From contig OY986440.1 in the NCBI GenBank assembly GCA_963920525.1, positions 15,082,298-15,146,297 of the forward strand: a DNA stretch of 64,000 nucleotides, written 5' to 3'. The notes beneath the pieces were generated by a model. It did no database searches, was not told where the DNA came from, and saw only the letters and a list, made by a program, of their open reading frames with translations. The position numbers were made by a program, and so were the translations under genes. The stretch comes from Dichetophora obliterata (Eukaryota > Arthropoda > Insecta > Diptera > Sciomyzidae). This document shows positions 32,221 through 46,899 of this stretch, one piece after another. Position 1 is the first letter of the stretch. Each line of letters begins with the position of its first letter.

Positions 32221-34209
32221 TTTGACACATGGGCAATGGGCGAGCGAACAACACTATAATCGTAAAATTTCAGGGTGTGTGCTTGAATGAGAGAACAGTA
32301 GTTATCAACGAAAGTGTAGAAAGAAGAATATTAAAATCAGCTGTTAAAACTCGTTTAGTTGCGATAAACGACTTTCGGAACCTAGTTTTGACTAAACGAA
32401 TTCTAAACATAGTTTAGCAGAAAATTAAACTAGAAAAGCGATTTAAACAAGTTTAAGTCTGCCAATGTGTCTTAGGTATAACATGATTATACAAAACGGG
32501 ACCACGCCCGTCTCGCCTGGCATATGCTGGAGCTGGACCAGCCTCCAGTCCGTCCGTCTAGCCTCGCGTTTGTGAGCACAGCTCTAATCAATCGCTCTAT
32601 TTATAACTAAGAAACATATACGATTCAAACCCTACAAAGATTTATAATTATGTCAAATACTAACAAAAATTAGCTTACAGCTAATATACTAAATACTAAA
32701 AAAACAGCTTAATCCAGAATCCCTAATGTTTAGACCTGTAACTTGGTACTTTGATGCAATACAATGATCAAATAGATATTTTGCAGTTGAACCGACTTAT
32801 AAAAATTTTACCGAAAAAAATAACTCATAAATATTTTGGTGATATTTCATTGGTTAAAGGAGTGTGACTGGTGGGACAGTCAAAAATACCTCCCCTCCGC
32901 CTTCTGCACTGTCAATCGAGATTTTACCCCAAATACTATACATAGCCAGATGTCTTTTACTATGCTATGAAATGATTAAATAGACTTCAACAGAAACTAA
33001 ATGCTAGCACCAAGTTCAGTTTCTACAAAGAAAATATAGAGAGTAGAAATTGTGACTGGTGGGACATCTTGTTGTGCCTTGTAAAAAAATCGTACGACTC
33101 GTTCACAATAAACAACAACTTGTCATAGTGAAAAAAATACTTAATATTGTTTTTTCTAAATAATTTTAACAGATAATGTAAATTTAACTATTATACATTG
33201 CGTTAAAAATAAATTGGCTATAATCATATCAATTTAAGAAAATAACTCATTTTCCCATTTCCCATGGAATGCCCCCGTATTATGTTTGCTAACTATACAT
33301 TTGTTCCTAGCACGGGTTATGAATTTGTGTATATTTATTTTTAGGTTAAGATTTGATGAATTATTGTTAGTTTCTAACAGAAAGATTTAATAAATAATAA
33401 CAAGAAACGTTAAAAAAATCAGGTAAAAAATCAGCTGAGTATCTGCAACAGAGCTGCCAATGAGTAGCAGTGTTGCAGTATTGCTGCCATTATTGAGTGC
33501 CTCGAACAAGCCCGATATAAGTATGTGTGGCCGCCACGCACGGTAGAACTTAAAACGTTAAGAAGTTTTGAACACTAGTAATTTTTAGCACAACGTCTTT
33601 TCATAAAACATCGTAATCTAAGAATGAGATAAAACGACTTGAAAATCAAAGTTTTGACTTTCCATGCAAATATCTCCCCTGTTCATAAATATATTTCATT
33701 CAAACTTTTTTGTTCAAAAGTCTTATAAAAGCACTTCACAAAAATAGTTTGAACTTACCGTTTAATTTAAATGTTTTCTTCTTTTGTTCATTTTGTCCAA
33801 TGAAGAGACCTAACAAAAATAGTTTAACTTTTACCGTTAGGTCAGTGTATAAATATTTTATTTTTTAAAAAAAAAAAAACTGTCTAAGATATTGACTTTT
33901 TACTCAAAAAATGACTCAAAAATTGTTTTTGTTGTAAAAATAAAAACAAGTAAAAATTGCACATCTTGACTACCTTTCATATGTCCTAGCATTTATTTGC
34001 AAAAGTTGTTCCAGCTAAGTGCAAAAATTATTTTACTGTTTTTTTCATCAAACAACAAGGGTACCCCCTCTGATTTTCATGGCGAAATTTACTTTTTCCA
34101 AAGTGTTGTTTTTATATTGTTTACAAAAAAGTCAAGTCTCAAAAATAATCTCTGTGAAAAAATTAAAACATATCACTTTCCAATCAAAAGTTATGGCTAA
34201 AAATGTCGT
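32221..34209. other. AT-rich stretch, Jockey 3' end remnants then unassigned sequence
   Basis: The segment ACATGATTATACA...CCCGTCCGTCT near 32119-32150 is repeated in diverged form near 32479-32560, suggesting two stacked LINE 3' ends. GTGACTGGTGGGACA occurs at about 32866 and 33052. No gene was recognised. Confidence 0.45.
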
Positions 34210-34323
34210 TTTGTGGCCTCGAAATTCAGTATTCGACTGCAATTTACGAATGCAGTTTTACTGATAACATTTTATGGAAGTTAAGCAACGGTAACATGGC
34301 AGCAACGCGCCGGGTTTCAGCTA
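34210..34323 (+). mobile_element. 3'-terminal fragment of the 14383-16090 Helitron family
   Basis: One unit with TTCAGTATTCGACTGCAATT, TTTACTGATAACATTTTATGG and GCAACGCGCCGGGTTTCAGCTA matches the last repeat unit and 3' end of the larger Helitron. The terminal CTAG is mutated to CTAC. Confidence 0.82.
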
Positions 34324-34828
34324 CTATAAAATAAAAAACATTGAAAATTAATGATTTTTCTATGACATTTACCATACACTTCTATGACTCTGGTTTAAAT
34401 TTTTTAAAAGGGCGTATATTGCACAATTTTAGAACGCTTTAGCAATGCGCCAAACTTTAATTACGGCTGAGTAACAATGAAACCGTTTCTATGGTCACTA
34501 TAATAATCGTTCGCAAAATTAATCAAAATAATCATAGGGTAGTGGGAAGAAAATTTTTTTAGTTCCTGTAAAATTTGTTAAACATCAAATACTCCCATTT
34601 AACAACTAACGATTTAAGTTTTTTTAAGGGGCTCATTTTCTTTTTATTTTACAAATTTTTCAATCATACGATGTAAATAATTGATTTATTATTTAGAAAC
34701 ACAAACACGTTTTGCTTAAAGCTATAATTTTAAAAACATTAAGAAACGATGTTGTTTAACAAGGGTAAATGGCTTCTAGAGGGTTAATTTTTAAATTTTT
34801 TAATAAAACAGACAATTCTTTACATTAA

Positions 34829-37247
34829 CCATTGGACAAACACATGGTTCTGGCCAGGCATATTTCATTTTTGAGCGTTAATTAAACATACTTCTAGTTT
34901 AGGTAGATACCTGTATTTCGCGGTAGCCGCCTGAAATATTGTTGGCTTTCTATTTTTAAAAAAAAATTCGTAAATATCGCTCCAACACGAAGAAAACTGC
35001 AAAAAAAGTCCCCTCGAACAAACACATATGCCTGGCCAGACCCCTATACAGTTTGTATGAAATAAATTATTACACACATTTTGAGTTATTTTTCTGCAAA
35101 TACAATGCAGATTGTTGTTTCCAGGTATTTTTTTTATATTTTGGGTTGTTTTTATTCAATGCAGATTCAATGCAGATGTTTGCTTCCAGGTAGTTTTTGT
35201 GTTAATTTTTCTCTTATTTCTTTCTTTCGTTTGTGATTTTGGTTTTGAGTTCAGTTAGTTTATTATTGAATGTTGAACAATGTTCAGTGAACATACAACA
35301 TCGACAGTCCGAAATATAAATTTTTTGTGCGGAAACTGAAGTGAAATTATTACTGTTGTTATGGCAGAGGATTTAGAATATGTGTACAATATGCGCTTGC
35401 GTACAGGTAGCCTTACTGATAATTTCCAACAACAACTATCATCAGCGTTACAGCGTGATTTCGCAATTCACACAGAAGCAGACGAAGAACTAGATTTATT
35501 TGAAGACCAAAGCGGTGAAAACACAGATTTTGTACCCGAAGTTGACGCCTCGGACATTGAATATGAATTGGAAATTGAAGCAAATGAAATATTCGAAGAA
35601 GAAAGTGAGAATGCACCAACTCAAGCTGCAGACAGTTTTTTGCTTGGAAAAGATGGTACCAAGTGGAGTACAGCTGAACCCGCTACAGTGAGATTCCGCC
35701 AGCACAACATCATGCATTTCAGAGGTGGACCAAAAACAAACCTGACCACTTCGCTTGAGGTGTTTAAGCTTTTCTCTTCACCGAATATTACGTTCATCAC
35801 CGTAATACAAACAAATCTATATGGAGAAAAATTTACACGCGAATGGAACGCAGAACATGCAAACTGCACACCACGAGGATGGGTTGATATGACAAGTGTT
35901 GAGCTTGACGCTTTTATTGGGACATTATTGGCTTTTGGCGTCAGTCGTAATACTATGCAGCTCTCTAGATTGATGTGGCAAACTGATGCACTTCCAATAT
36001 TCCTTGCAACCATGTCATATACACGATTTGTTACTTTGATGCGCTGTATTCGATTTGACGATAGTCGTACGCGCGCATTTCAAACAAACTGACAAAGCGA
36101 CATATGGAACTTCTTGAATAACAATCTTGCCAGTAATTTTGAACCATACGAAAGTGTAACCATCGATGAGCAGCTACATCCATCAAAGCCCGCAAAGTAT
36201 GGCATAAAAGTATGGTGGTGCAAATATCCGTTGCAAGGAAAACTGTACACTGTAAAGAGGGAGACAAACCAAGGCGAAAATGTGGTCATGAGTTTGGCTA
36301 ATCGATACGCTAACAGCGGCAGAACTATTAGTGCTGATAACTTCTTTCTGCTGATAACTAACATTAGATGCAGCTAAACGTCTTTCGTCGATTGGACTAT
36401 CATACGTTGGCACCATTAGATCCAACAAAAGGTGTCTTTCCAAAGAAGTGAAAAAAGACAGCAAACGGCCAGTGCTTTCATCTGTGTTCGGTTTCTACGC
36501 ATTAACGCATTGCTCCACAAAACGGTCAACCAGACTTTGGCCATTAGCATTTTTTTGCAACATGATAGACGTCATGGGATAGCCGCTTACATCATATGCA
36601 ATGAAAATACAGAAGGAACCAGAAAAGAGAAGCGACGAATGTTCTTGAACACACTGAGTAAACAATGGGTGCTTGCTAATACTGAAAATCGCATGAACAA
36701 CAACCATATTTTGGGACAACATTAAACCCGTTTGGCCATTGAATCTTTCTTTGGAAAGCCGTTGAATATTCCCAGCAACATGCTGCCTAACCAACAAAGC
36801 GGCCCTAGTACACTGAATTCCAGAAAAGATTGCAGAATTTGTGCCACGCAAGACGAAAAGCTGCGTAGGAAGACACGTTTTTACTGCACCAAATGCACTA
36901 ATCCTGTGTGCCAACAACATTCTAAAGTTGATTATATTTCTTTTTCATGCATTCCACAAAATGAATAACAATTTGTTTACATTTAGGTAGCTACATATAT
37001 CAACAAATCAAAAAAAAAGTCTAAAGACAAAAATAATAAACGAACATACTTAGAAATTCAAAGCATAAAAATGTATAGGGGTCTGGCCAGGCATATGTGT
37101 TTGTTCGAAGGTTTCAGAATATGTGTTTGACCCCCGTCATCAAATAATTTTATATTGTTAAAATATTCTTTTCCGGCGCTTAATTGTTTTGGCAAAAAAA
37201 AAACAGGTAAATCGTTCCCTGAGCTATGGTGAGTACTGTGTACCAAT
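34829..37247 (+). mobile_element. piggyBac-type transposon flanked by TTAA
   Basis: TTAA at 34825-34828 and 37248-37251 bounds a 2.4-kb element with short imperfect inverted ends (CCATTGGACA and, from the right, CATTGGTACA). Inside the ends, a 37-bp perfect inverted repeat lies at 35014-35050 and 37072-37108 (contains ATGCCTGGCCAGACCCC). Size, target and coding content agree with piggyBac. Confidence 0.88.
35361..36968 (+). pseudogene. piggyBac transposase, inactivated
   Basis: The ATG at 35361 opens an acidic N-terminus (ELDLFEDQSGENTDF). The core then gives WVDMTSVELDAFIGTLLAFGV and FDDSRTRAFQTN, where an in-frame TGA (36090-36092) interrupts. In the same frame come SVTIDEQLHPSKP (first catalytic Asp) and RTISADNFF (second). 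A frameshift near 36370 follows. In the next frame lie LSSIGLSYVGTIRSNK and NMIDVMG (third Asp region), then more stops. Near the end, in another frame, is the Cys-rich finger CRICATQDEKLRRK...YCTKCTNPVCQQH. The domain order is complete, so this is a recently broken copy rather than a fragment. piggyBac transposases cut and paste at TTAA without footprints. Confidence 0.92.
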
Positions 37248-37251
37248 GTTA

Positions 37252-38536
37252 ACGGAACTGGTCATCTTAAACTGCGCGCTTTTACAGTCTACCTCCCATA
37301 TAAAGTGCCTTTCTAAATTTCCATATTTTGAATTTTAATTGAATGCAAACCACGCCCATCTTCCATACCAAGTCACATAATTAAACTTATTAAACACAGA
37401 TAACTTTGGGGGCAGTTTTTTCTTATTTTCAATTGAACTTTGCTAAATCCGCTGGTTTTTAATTTTCGGCTCAAAAACTGAATTTTTTTATAAATTTTTT
37501 AATTAGCGGCATCACAACTATACGCTAGGGGGGAGGGGGGGTCTGCTCATAAATGAAAAACCCTTTTACACAAAAATTCAACTAATCTATTAACCGCGGC
37601 TTTCAAACCCTTCATAAGATTTTAAATTTCGTGTGCTTTCTTATAATGATCACGGAAACTACTACATCAAATTTCAACTTTGTATTTCCACCGTAGTCGA
37701 GATATGAGTTGGTTATAAAAATTCTCAAGCGTCGTTAATGGTATAGTTGGGTAATATGCTAAGAGAGTTTTTAAATTTTCTTAAAATATGATTTTTTTAC
37801 AAATGATAATAACACAAATTATCTGTTTTTTAAACTGAATCTATTTTGTCTTTGAAAATGTAGTATTTAAAGTTAAAATTTCTTGAAACACTCCAAAAAC
37901 AATTTATAGCCCTATGTTTTCTTAAAGCAACAAAGAAAAAACACTTAGCTGTTACCAATCCTGTGATATGATCAGTTCTGCTGAAGCTTTTTAATGGGTG
38001 AAAAAAATACCCAACCGCGGTTAATGGGTTAAGACAATGTAGCAGTTTCAAATTAAGTTTAAAACTAACATTCAAAATTTAATATCTTGCAATTAATCTA
38101 TTTCCCGATTTTATATCAAGCATAGAAGATTTGAAATCAAAACTTTACAACACCAGATTTCAAACCAAAACTTGGAAATTTAGTTCGATGCCCATCTAAC
38201 TTAACTTCGTTACAAGCATAATAAGCATTACTATTAACAAATATCAAAAAGTTTGCTCAGTTCACCAGAATGGCTTTTGTCAATTTCCTTACCGTGACTT
38301 AACTTAAAAACACCCCCCCCCCCCCATCTTTGCAAAGCAGTTGAATTTAGCATTTTTTATACGATGTTTTGCTTTTTGTGTAAATCAAAATATAAAGATT
38401 TCCTTGTAACCGCATCAGAGTTCTTTTTTAACTACTGTTGTGTAGTGAGCATCAAGTGTCTCAAAATCTATGCATGTTTTTTAAATAAAATGATCATTGA
38501 TTTATTTTCTTGATTTCTTTTTTTGCATTTATTTAG
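37252..38536. other. Non-coding stretch upstream of the first visible AhcyL1 exon
   Basis: Contains G- and C-homopolymers (about 37528-37540 and 38311-38323) and a piece like CCACGCCCATCTTCCATAC that resembles the dispersed repeats at 58030-58325. No first exon or promoter could be recognised; the AhcyL1 N-terminus must be encoded further upstream. Confidence 0.45.
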
Positions 38537-40058
<1,522 letters not shown>

Positions 40059-40141
40059 TAAATAAAGCCATCTATCATATCTACATATATGTGTTGCAGT
40101 TATAGATGTGTCAAACAATAAAGTCTGTAACAACCATGGAC

Positions 40142-40425
40142 AGGCGCATACCCAGAAAAAAATTTCGAGGGGCTTTTAAATTTTTTTTTTATTTAGACTT
40201 CCAATTTTTTTTATATAAAATAATCTTTATATCATAACTAATCTATATATCATAATAATCGTAGAAGGTCTAACCCATTGAGCCTCTCTTCTCCAGTTTT
40301 ACTTCTAATGTATGTTTTGAGTCTTCGAAGCGACGCAAACGAGGGTCTGATACCGGCAACGTTGCACCAATCTTCAGGAATCGGCTTATTGATGGATATA
40401 TCAATGCATCCAGCGTTGCCAAAAT
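40142..40425 (-). pseudogene. hAT transposase C-terminal fragment
   Basis: On the minus strand, SFASLRRLKTYIRSKTGEER continues NGLDLL, the hAT dimerisation motif; LKIGATLPVS, which normally precedes it, is in the adjacent frame. CAGGCGCATACCCAG at about 40142 looks like the matching terminal repeat. The rest of the element is missing. Confidence 0.75.
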
Positions 40426-41102
40426 GTGAAAATTTTACCAAAACTGGTAATTTTTTTTTTCGATGTGAAAACGTGAAACTTAATTCCATTTTGGTAAATT
40501 TTTACAGAGACGAAACAAGACAAAATCTTTTTTTAAAATGTTTCCTCACTTTACACTGGAAACACTGTTTTGTGTTACTTGCAAAAATCTATTAAAAATA
40601 TCGGCCCTTTTCAATGTTATCGATCTTGTTTGCTACGAAAAAAAATAACCCTGCTTAACTCAATGAACATTTTTTTAAATTTGGATTAAAAAGCGACATG
40701 GATATTGAAGAAAATTGTTATACATAACTAAAAAATGTTGTTAAAAATTCAAGGCGGCCACATAGACCACATATTTCGTCCGTTGTGATAACACAGGGGA
40801 TCGATTCTTCGCCTCCCGCTCTCCTAAGCACTGCCGCAGAAACAACTTGTACTAATAGTAAAAAGCAGTAGACGCCTATAATCTACTTCCACAAGATCCC
40901 TGAGATCACCAAAAAAGAGGCTACCTGTATGCTTATGTCTTTTGCGGGATAGAGCGGGATCTGAAAGAGCAAAAATATTTGAAGCAAAAAGAAAATTAGT
41001 TAGATTTATAGATTATAAGCGATAGCTTTTAATCGGAAAGAGATATTGGTATACATCTTTCACATAAATTATGCTTGACTATTCTGTAAAAATTATAAAA
41101 AC

Positions 41103-41460
41103 TGTTGGCTGCTGGCCGCAATTTCTTCTGACAGAGTAAATAAACTTTACAACACGGTGGCACACATAGCGACTTGCATGCGTGTGTGCATTCGTACATT
41201 TATTACATGAATGTCTAGCATGTTATGAGCTGTTTATTTATCTATAAGATTATTAAATAGTACAAAGTTATAAATTAATAATTCAAACTTACATTCTGTC
41301 TTAAATCAGGAAAAGTTTTATGTGCGCTTATGGCGTTCCATTTACAATAAGTTCAAGAATACGAATGAGAATATGAATAAGAAACAAAGATAAGTAAAAA
41401 ATACCAGGGCTGCAAATTTGTTGTATTTTATTTTATGTCACGGGTTGCCATCGCACCACA
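41103..41460 (-). repeat. 3' LTR of the BEL/Pao element (internally deleted)
   Basis: Matches the two ends of the right LTR: about 41103-41234 equals about 47722-47857, and about 41235-41460 equals about 48711-48935. The junction reads TTATGAGCTGTTTATTTATC. Confidence 0.9.
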
Positions 41461-41490
41461 TTCCATCCCCCGTGAAGGTCCTACGGGGCT

Positions 41491-43130
41491 TCACGAACTA
41501 CGTCTAATACAGCAAGTTTCGAGACTGGTCGCCGTAGAAGTTCCTGCTCCAGTTTTTACTTCCGCATTACGAATAACACCATCTTTCGCCGCAAAATTAG
41601 ACACGATTCTCCCTTTTTTCCACTGGCTACGTGGCAAATTTTCGCCACATATTAAGACAACATCTCCAATTTTAATTGGCTGTTGATTTTTAAACCATTT
41701 GGTACGTTTAGTGAGTGTCGGTAAGTATTCTCTGATCCAACGACGCCAGAAGCAATTTTTAAGTTGTTGACTTATTCGGTATTGTTTTCTAGTGCACACA
41801 TTTTCTTCGCCGCGGGTTTGAGTTGAATTTGTTGAACCTAGTAGGAAGTGATTGGGGGTCAGTGGGTCTTCATCTTCGTGTGAAATGGGTAAATGCGTCA
41901 ACGGACGACTGTTAACTATATTTTCTGCCTTAATTAGTAGACTGCGTAGTGTTTCTACCTGTGGCGCTTGCTCCTTCCAAGTTTTAGCGAAAACTTTCTT
42001 AGTTGATTGTATCAGCCGCTCCCAGCAACCTCCGCTACTCGAATTTCCAGGGCAATTGAACTCCCACTTGATTTGGTTTTTTGATAATTCACTTTGAATA
42101 TGATGCTGGTCAAAAATATCTGACACCTTTTTTATTTCGCCATCGGCACCAACAAAATTAGTTCCCATGTCGGATCTTATTTTAACCGGAACTCCTCGCC
42201 TATTTACAAAGTTTCTAATACAAATTATGCAGGCATCAGTTGAGAAATCAGCAGCTAATTCGATATGGATTGCTCTGGTGGTTAAGCACGTAAACAATGA
42301 AGCCCATCGTTTCTAACTTATCCTTCCGATCGATACAAGCATTGGCCCAAAATAATCTAAGCCTGTGAAGGTAAGTGGCCGCACGAATGGAGTTACGCGG
42401 TCTGGTGGCAATTGACCCATTAAAGGAGGGTTTGGCTTGGCTCTATCATTTTTACATTGCTGACACGCTGATTTTATTCGTTTGACTGTTGCACGTAACC
42501 GAGGAATCCAAAATTTTCTCCTTATTTCGTTGACAATTAGCTCTTCGTTTTGATGGTGAAATTTTTCGTGGTATCGTCTGACCACCAAATCTGTGAATGC
42601 ATGTTTAGTTGGCAATATAATTGGATGTCGCGATGACTCCGGCAAGGAAAGTGCCAAATACTACCAAATACACATAGGAGACCATTTTCGTTGAGCTGTG
42701 GCGATAATTCAAAAATACAGCTATCTCTTGACACCGACATGCCATTTTGTAACTCCGTTACCTCTTTCGAAAATTCTTCTCGCTGCACCATCCTACACAA
42801 CGTATTTTCTGCTATTTGAATTTCTTCACTCGTCAGTTCGGGGCTCAAGTTAGACGTTTTAACTCCATTAACCTTTTCACAAACATTTCTGAGTGGCCTC
42901 AAAATCCATGCGGTAATTCTTAAAACCTTGAGAAAATTCGAGTATCTGGAAAAATCTATAACTCTTTCTGTGGCAGTAATCAAAAAACAACTTCGCCTTT
43001 CTTCTATCGTACTGCTTTGCTCGAATTTTTTAATTGGCCAAGACTCTTCCGCGTTTTTTAAAAATTCTGGTCCCTCTATCCATTCACTGTTCGGCTCGTA
43101 AGAAATTGGAAACTTTGCCCTAGTTGCCAT
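41491..43130 (-). pseudogene. BEL/Pao connection domain and integrase
   Basis: 43130-42537 carries the post-RNase H linker. After a frameshift near 42660, a zinc-binding region (HEKFHHQNEELIVNEIR, then CQQCKND) leads to LTFTGLDYFGPM and an in-frame TAA (about 42313). The core, 42297-41491, shows ELAADFSTDACI, IRSDMGTNFVGA and SGGCWERLIQSTKK, the Asp-Asp-Glu catalytic set, then a C-terminal beta-rich domain (IKIGDVVLICGENLPRSQWK). Integrase inserts the cDNA with a 5-bp duplication, which matches the flanks seen. Confidence 0.92.
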
Positions 43131-43163
43131 ATCTGCTACATTTAATTTTGTAGATAACCATTG

Positions 43164-44697
43164 TCAATTATTTTCGTTAGTTGTCTCAAGTATTTCGCTG
43201 ACCCTGTGAGCGACGAATGGCTTATACTGCCTGTGGTCTGATTTGATCCAAGACACGACCGTTTTTGAATCAGTCCATAGCACGGTTCTTTTTGGCAGAA
43301 TTGAGTGGCTCTCAATTATGGTGTTTTTTAACCTGGTTCCCAAAACCGCCACTTGCAACTCCAGGCGTGGAATTGAAAGCATTTTCAAGGGGGCACATTT
43401 GGTTTTTCCCGCAATAAAACAAACATAAATTTTCTCAAGTGTAATGATTCGCCAATATGCAACTGCAGCGAATGCTGCCTCACTCGCATCCACAAATACA
43501 TGCAACTCCAAAGTGGCATTTGAGTTTATAAACCCTGGAGAATAGCATCGATGCAAATGAAATTTGTCGACCATTTTTAATCTTTTTAACCACTGTGTAA
43601 AACGAGTAAATATCTGATTCGGAACTTCTTCATCCCAATTTGTGCCGGTGCGCCAGTGTTTCTGAATTAAAATTTTGCCATAAATTACGAAGTCAGTTAA
43701 CATTCCAAATGGGTCATAAACTGACATGACTAGACTGAGCAGTTGCCTTTTGGTTGGACGTTTTTCACCGGCTATAATTTCTGGATCTACACGATGCATG
43801 TTTAACTTAAAAATGAACTCATCCACCGAACTATTCCAATGCATACCCAAGACCTTGTCAACATTATTCAATGCCTTAATATTTTCAGTTGCCACCAGAT
43901 TGATAACGTCATTATTTAAACTGCTCTGCACGCGCGTTGAATTTGACACAAATCCGCGAAGTTCAAAATTTGCTTCTGCATGCGTGCGTTTTACAGCGTT
44001 TCCAATTTGTAAAGCTTCATCTTCATTGCGAAAACTTGCTACAAAGTCATCCACGTAATGACTCCTCAGGACTGCATCAATAACTTCGGGCTGATCGGAT
44101 ACGACTTCCATTGCATTTTTATTTTTCACGAACTGCGCGCTGCAAGGCGAACAAGTGGCGCCAAATATCATGGCGTTCATAACGTATGTGTCTGGTGACT
44201 CATCTAAACCTTTGCTCCAAAAGAACCGTTGACTTTGAGTATCTTCTTCTCTTATTCGAATACGAAGAAACATTTCTTTGATGTCTGCGCATAGACCAAT
44301 TGGCTTTTCTCGAAAACGAAATAATATTTTTAACAACGGTTGGTTATCATCTGAGTTTAAGCAACTGAGAATTAAGTGAAATTCCATCCATTTCTGCTGC
44401 GGCATCAAAAACTATGCGTAGCTTGCCAGGCTTGTTTGGGTTAAACACTGCAAACTGCGGAAGATACCAAGTTCTTGGAGTTTTAATTGCAGCTTCTCTT
44501 ATTGTTAGCTTTCGGGCATAACCTTTTTCAATATAATTTTCCATTGAACTACAATACGCCTTCTCAAACTCACTATTTCTACTAAGTTTTCTTTTTATGG
44601 AGCTAAGGCGCATCTGGGCCATTTTCTTATTATCCGGAAACTCAACTTTGTCCGATTTCCATAGCAGACCAGTTTCAAAAAAATTTCCAGCTTTCAA
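43164..44697 (-). pseudogene. BEL/Pao reverse transcriptase and RNase H
   Basis: 44697-44347 has the start of the polymerase (KPGKLRIVFDAAAEMDGISL). A frameshift near 44355 leads into 44408-43164 with IGLCADIKEMFLRIRIREED, NAMIFGATCSPCSAQF and the catalytic HYVDDFV at about residue 117-123 of that segment. RNase H follows: ELHVFVDASEAAFAAVAYW, SIPRLELQVAVLG and LWTDSKTVVSWIKSD. An in-frame TGA near 43163 ends the segment, after which the connection (TKLNVADMATR) continues in the same frame. Confidence 0.92.
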
Positions 44698-46000
44698 TGT
44701 TGTTTTTTTGCAAAATTTTTCTAGCGCGACTCACATCTTTAGATTCAACCACCTGCTTGCACACTGCTGTGTCAAAGTTCTCTGTTGTGAAATAATCTGC
44801 AACTAAATCTTCAATTTTTTCATCGATATCTTGGTGCGCATGCATAACAATTGAAAGTTGATATGATGACGTGTCCGTACCTGTTTTACCATAAACAACC
44901 CATCCAAGTGGAGTGTTGGCCGCTATCATATGTTGACTGACTTTAATAGTCTTCGTGTTCGGTATAACGTGGCAGTTATCTAAACCAATTAAAATTCTCG
45001 GGTTGGCATCACAATATTCTGCGATTGGTAAATTTTTCAACTCATGATATTTATCGTGCAACTCTGACAAATTTACCGTTTGGACTGGAAGATTCAAATT
45101 TGGCACCGTCTGGGCATTCAGGCTAAACCACTTGTTTTTCTTATTAATTCTTTTAATTTCAACTCTCAATGGCATCGAATTCACCTTTGTGGCTTTTCCA
45201 CCAAACCACTGCAATGACGGAGACTTCTTCTCAGCTTTGTATCCCAGATCATCAGCAAGAGTTTCATCCACAAGCGTCACCGACGAACCTTCATCAAGAA
45301 AGGCGAATGTTTTTATAACATGATTATTTTTACCTCGCAGCTCAACTGGAAGCAACTTAAACAACAATTTGGTAGTTTTGGAGTCAAAATTATGCAGGCT
45401 TGTCGCATTAACTGTCTGTGTTTGTGTTCTGTTGCTGGTCTGCTGTTTTTCATGCAAAAGAAAATGATGCATTTTCTTGCATCCGGTCTCCTTACATATC
45501 TTTTTGCGTCTACAACTAGTTAAGCCGTGCCCTTTCATCAAACAACAGAAACACAGCCGTTTGTTTTTGACAGTTTCCCAACGCTCAGAAGTACCTTTCT
45601 TTAAAAACCCATTACAATTTGACAAAAAATGTGGCCCACCGCACTCTATGCAAACAAGAACCTTTTGCACCTGCTCTGGGTTGCCCTCAGACACTGTCAT
45701 TAATGGCTTTGTTCCAGGCCGTTGTGGCACCGCTGACCTACCAGTAGCAATTGGTGTCACTGGAGAACTAAACGTAGCTTTACATATTATTTTAGCCACC
45801 TGTGCAATCCATTCGCTAAAGTTTAATAAAGTCGGATATGGCTTAAACAATATCGAATGACTTGCCCATTCGATCCGTTTTGTCATTGGCATTTTGGCAA
45901 CCAGCTCATCGAGCAACGTGCGGTTTCCCAAAAAATGAGCTGCGTTAGCATTTTGTAAAAACGTAGTCAAATTTTGTACCTTCGTAGCAAACGGTACCAA
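44675..46000 (-). pseudogene. BEL/Pao gag zinc knuckles and aspartic protease
   Basis: A 441-codon open segment. It starts with the rest of the gag core (LLDELVAKMPMTKRIEWA). Cys/His knuckles follow: CIECGGPHFLSNC, CFCCLMKGHGLTSC and a further Cys/His set. The protease motif FLDEGSSVTLVDE has the DEGS form common in BEL/Pao. The segment leads toward the reverse transcriptase (GWVVYGKTG) and shifts frame near 44690. The role is processing of the Gag-Pol polyprotein. Confidence 0.9.
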
Positions 46001-46005
46001 ACGAT

Positions 46006-46863
46006 CTAAATGATAAGATGTTCAATAATTCTTGGTACGTTGTGCGGATTTATCAAGAGACTTTCAACTTCTTCTCTAGCCGCTCCCTTCAAACACTTTC
46101 GCAAACGAAATGTATTCTCCAACAGTGTATATCCGTATGCATTCGCCGTTTCGCGAAATGATGTGCTAAAAACAGGCCAAACCTCAGGTTTGCCATCAAA
46201 TTCAGGGAAGTCTAAAAGTTTACGAGGTGTGGCATACCAAGTGTATACGCTAGGTTGGCTCGGAATTGAAGGCGACGTCGGAAAATAGGACGGAGGGTTA
46301 AAAAATGTTGCAGTTCGCATAGCAGAACTCATGTACGGACCATACGCAGGCGTATTGAAAGTTGTTGTTATTGGAATGGCAGCACTCGTGGACGAACCAT
46401 ATGCAGGGGTATAAAAGGCTGTTGTTGTAGCTGCCATCGATGTATTAAAAATTGGAGAAATTATATTTTCTGCTGCTGTTAGAGCGGCTGAAGACGTACC
46501 CACACCTACCGTTGCAGGACCACTAACTGTACCTATCGATGGTGAAGCTATGTTGTTTTCAACTAATGACGTCGACCCACCGACTTGCCCATCACCTAAT
46601 CGCTTCACTAGATCAGCTCTTTTTTGTTCGGACTCAAGTAAAAGCTAAGCGTTGAGCTGGCTGCTCACTTCGAGCGCTTTCAAACGCCTCATTAACACTT
46701 TAATTGTTTTACTTGACTCTGCTTCTTCTATAATTGTGCCATTCGGGCTTGATTCCCCTGAACCTGGACTCGACGACCCCGATAGACTGGTCATATTAAT
46801 TTCGAATTCTTTCAAATAATTTGGTACTACTGATTTATTTATTCGCTTGCTTCTTCTAAGCAT
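46006..46863 (-). pseudogene. BEL/Pao gag N-terminal part
   Basis: The ATG at 46863 begins a basic N-terminus (MLRRSKRINKS) followed by a Ser/Gly-rich stretch. An in-frame TAA at 46647-46645 follows. The same frame then runs to 46006 through Ala/Thr/Pro-rich repeats and the gag core (KLLDFPEFDGKPEVWPVF, a motif seen in many BEL/Pao gag proteins). A frameshift near 46003 moves to the next segment. Confidence 0.85.
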
Positions 46864-46899
46864 ACCCCAAATTTAAAAATATAAATTATAAAAAACTAC

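Noticed and set aside
35413..36920. Several minus-strand frames across the piggyBac
   Set aside because: Antisense shadows of the transposase pseudogene.
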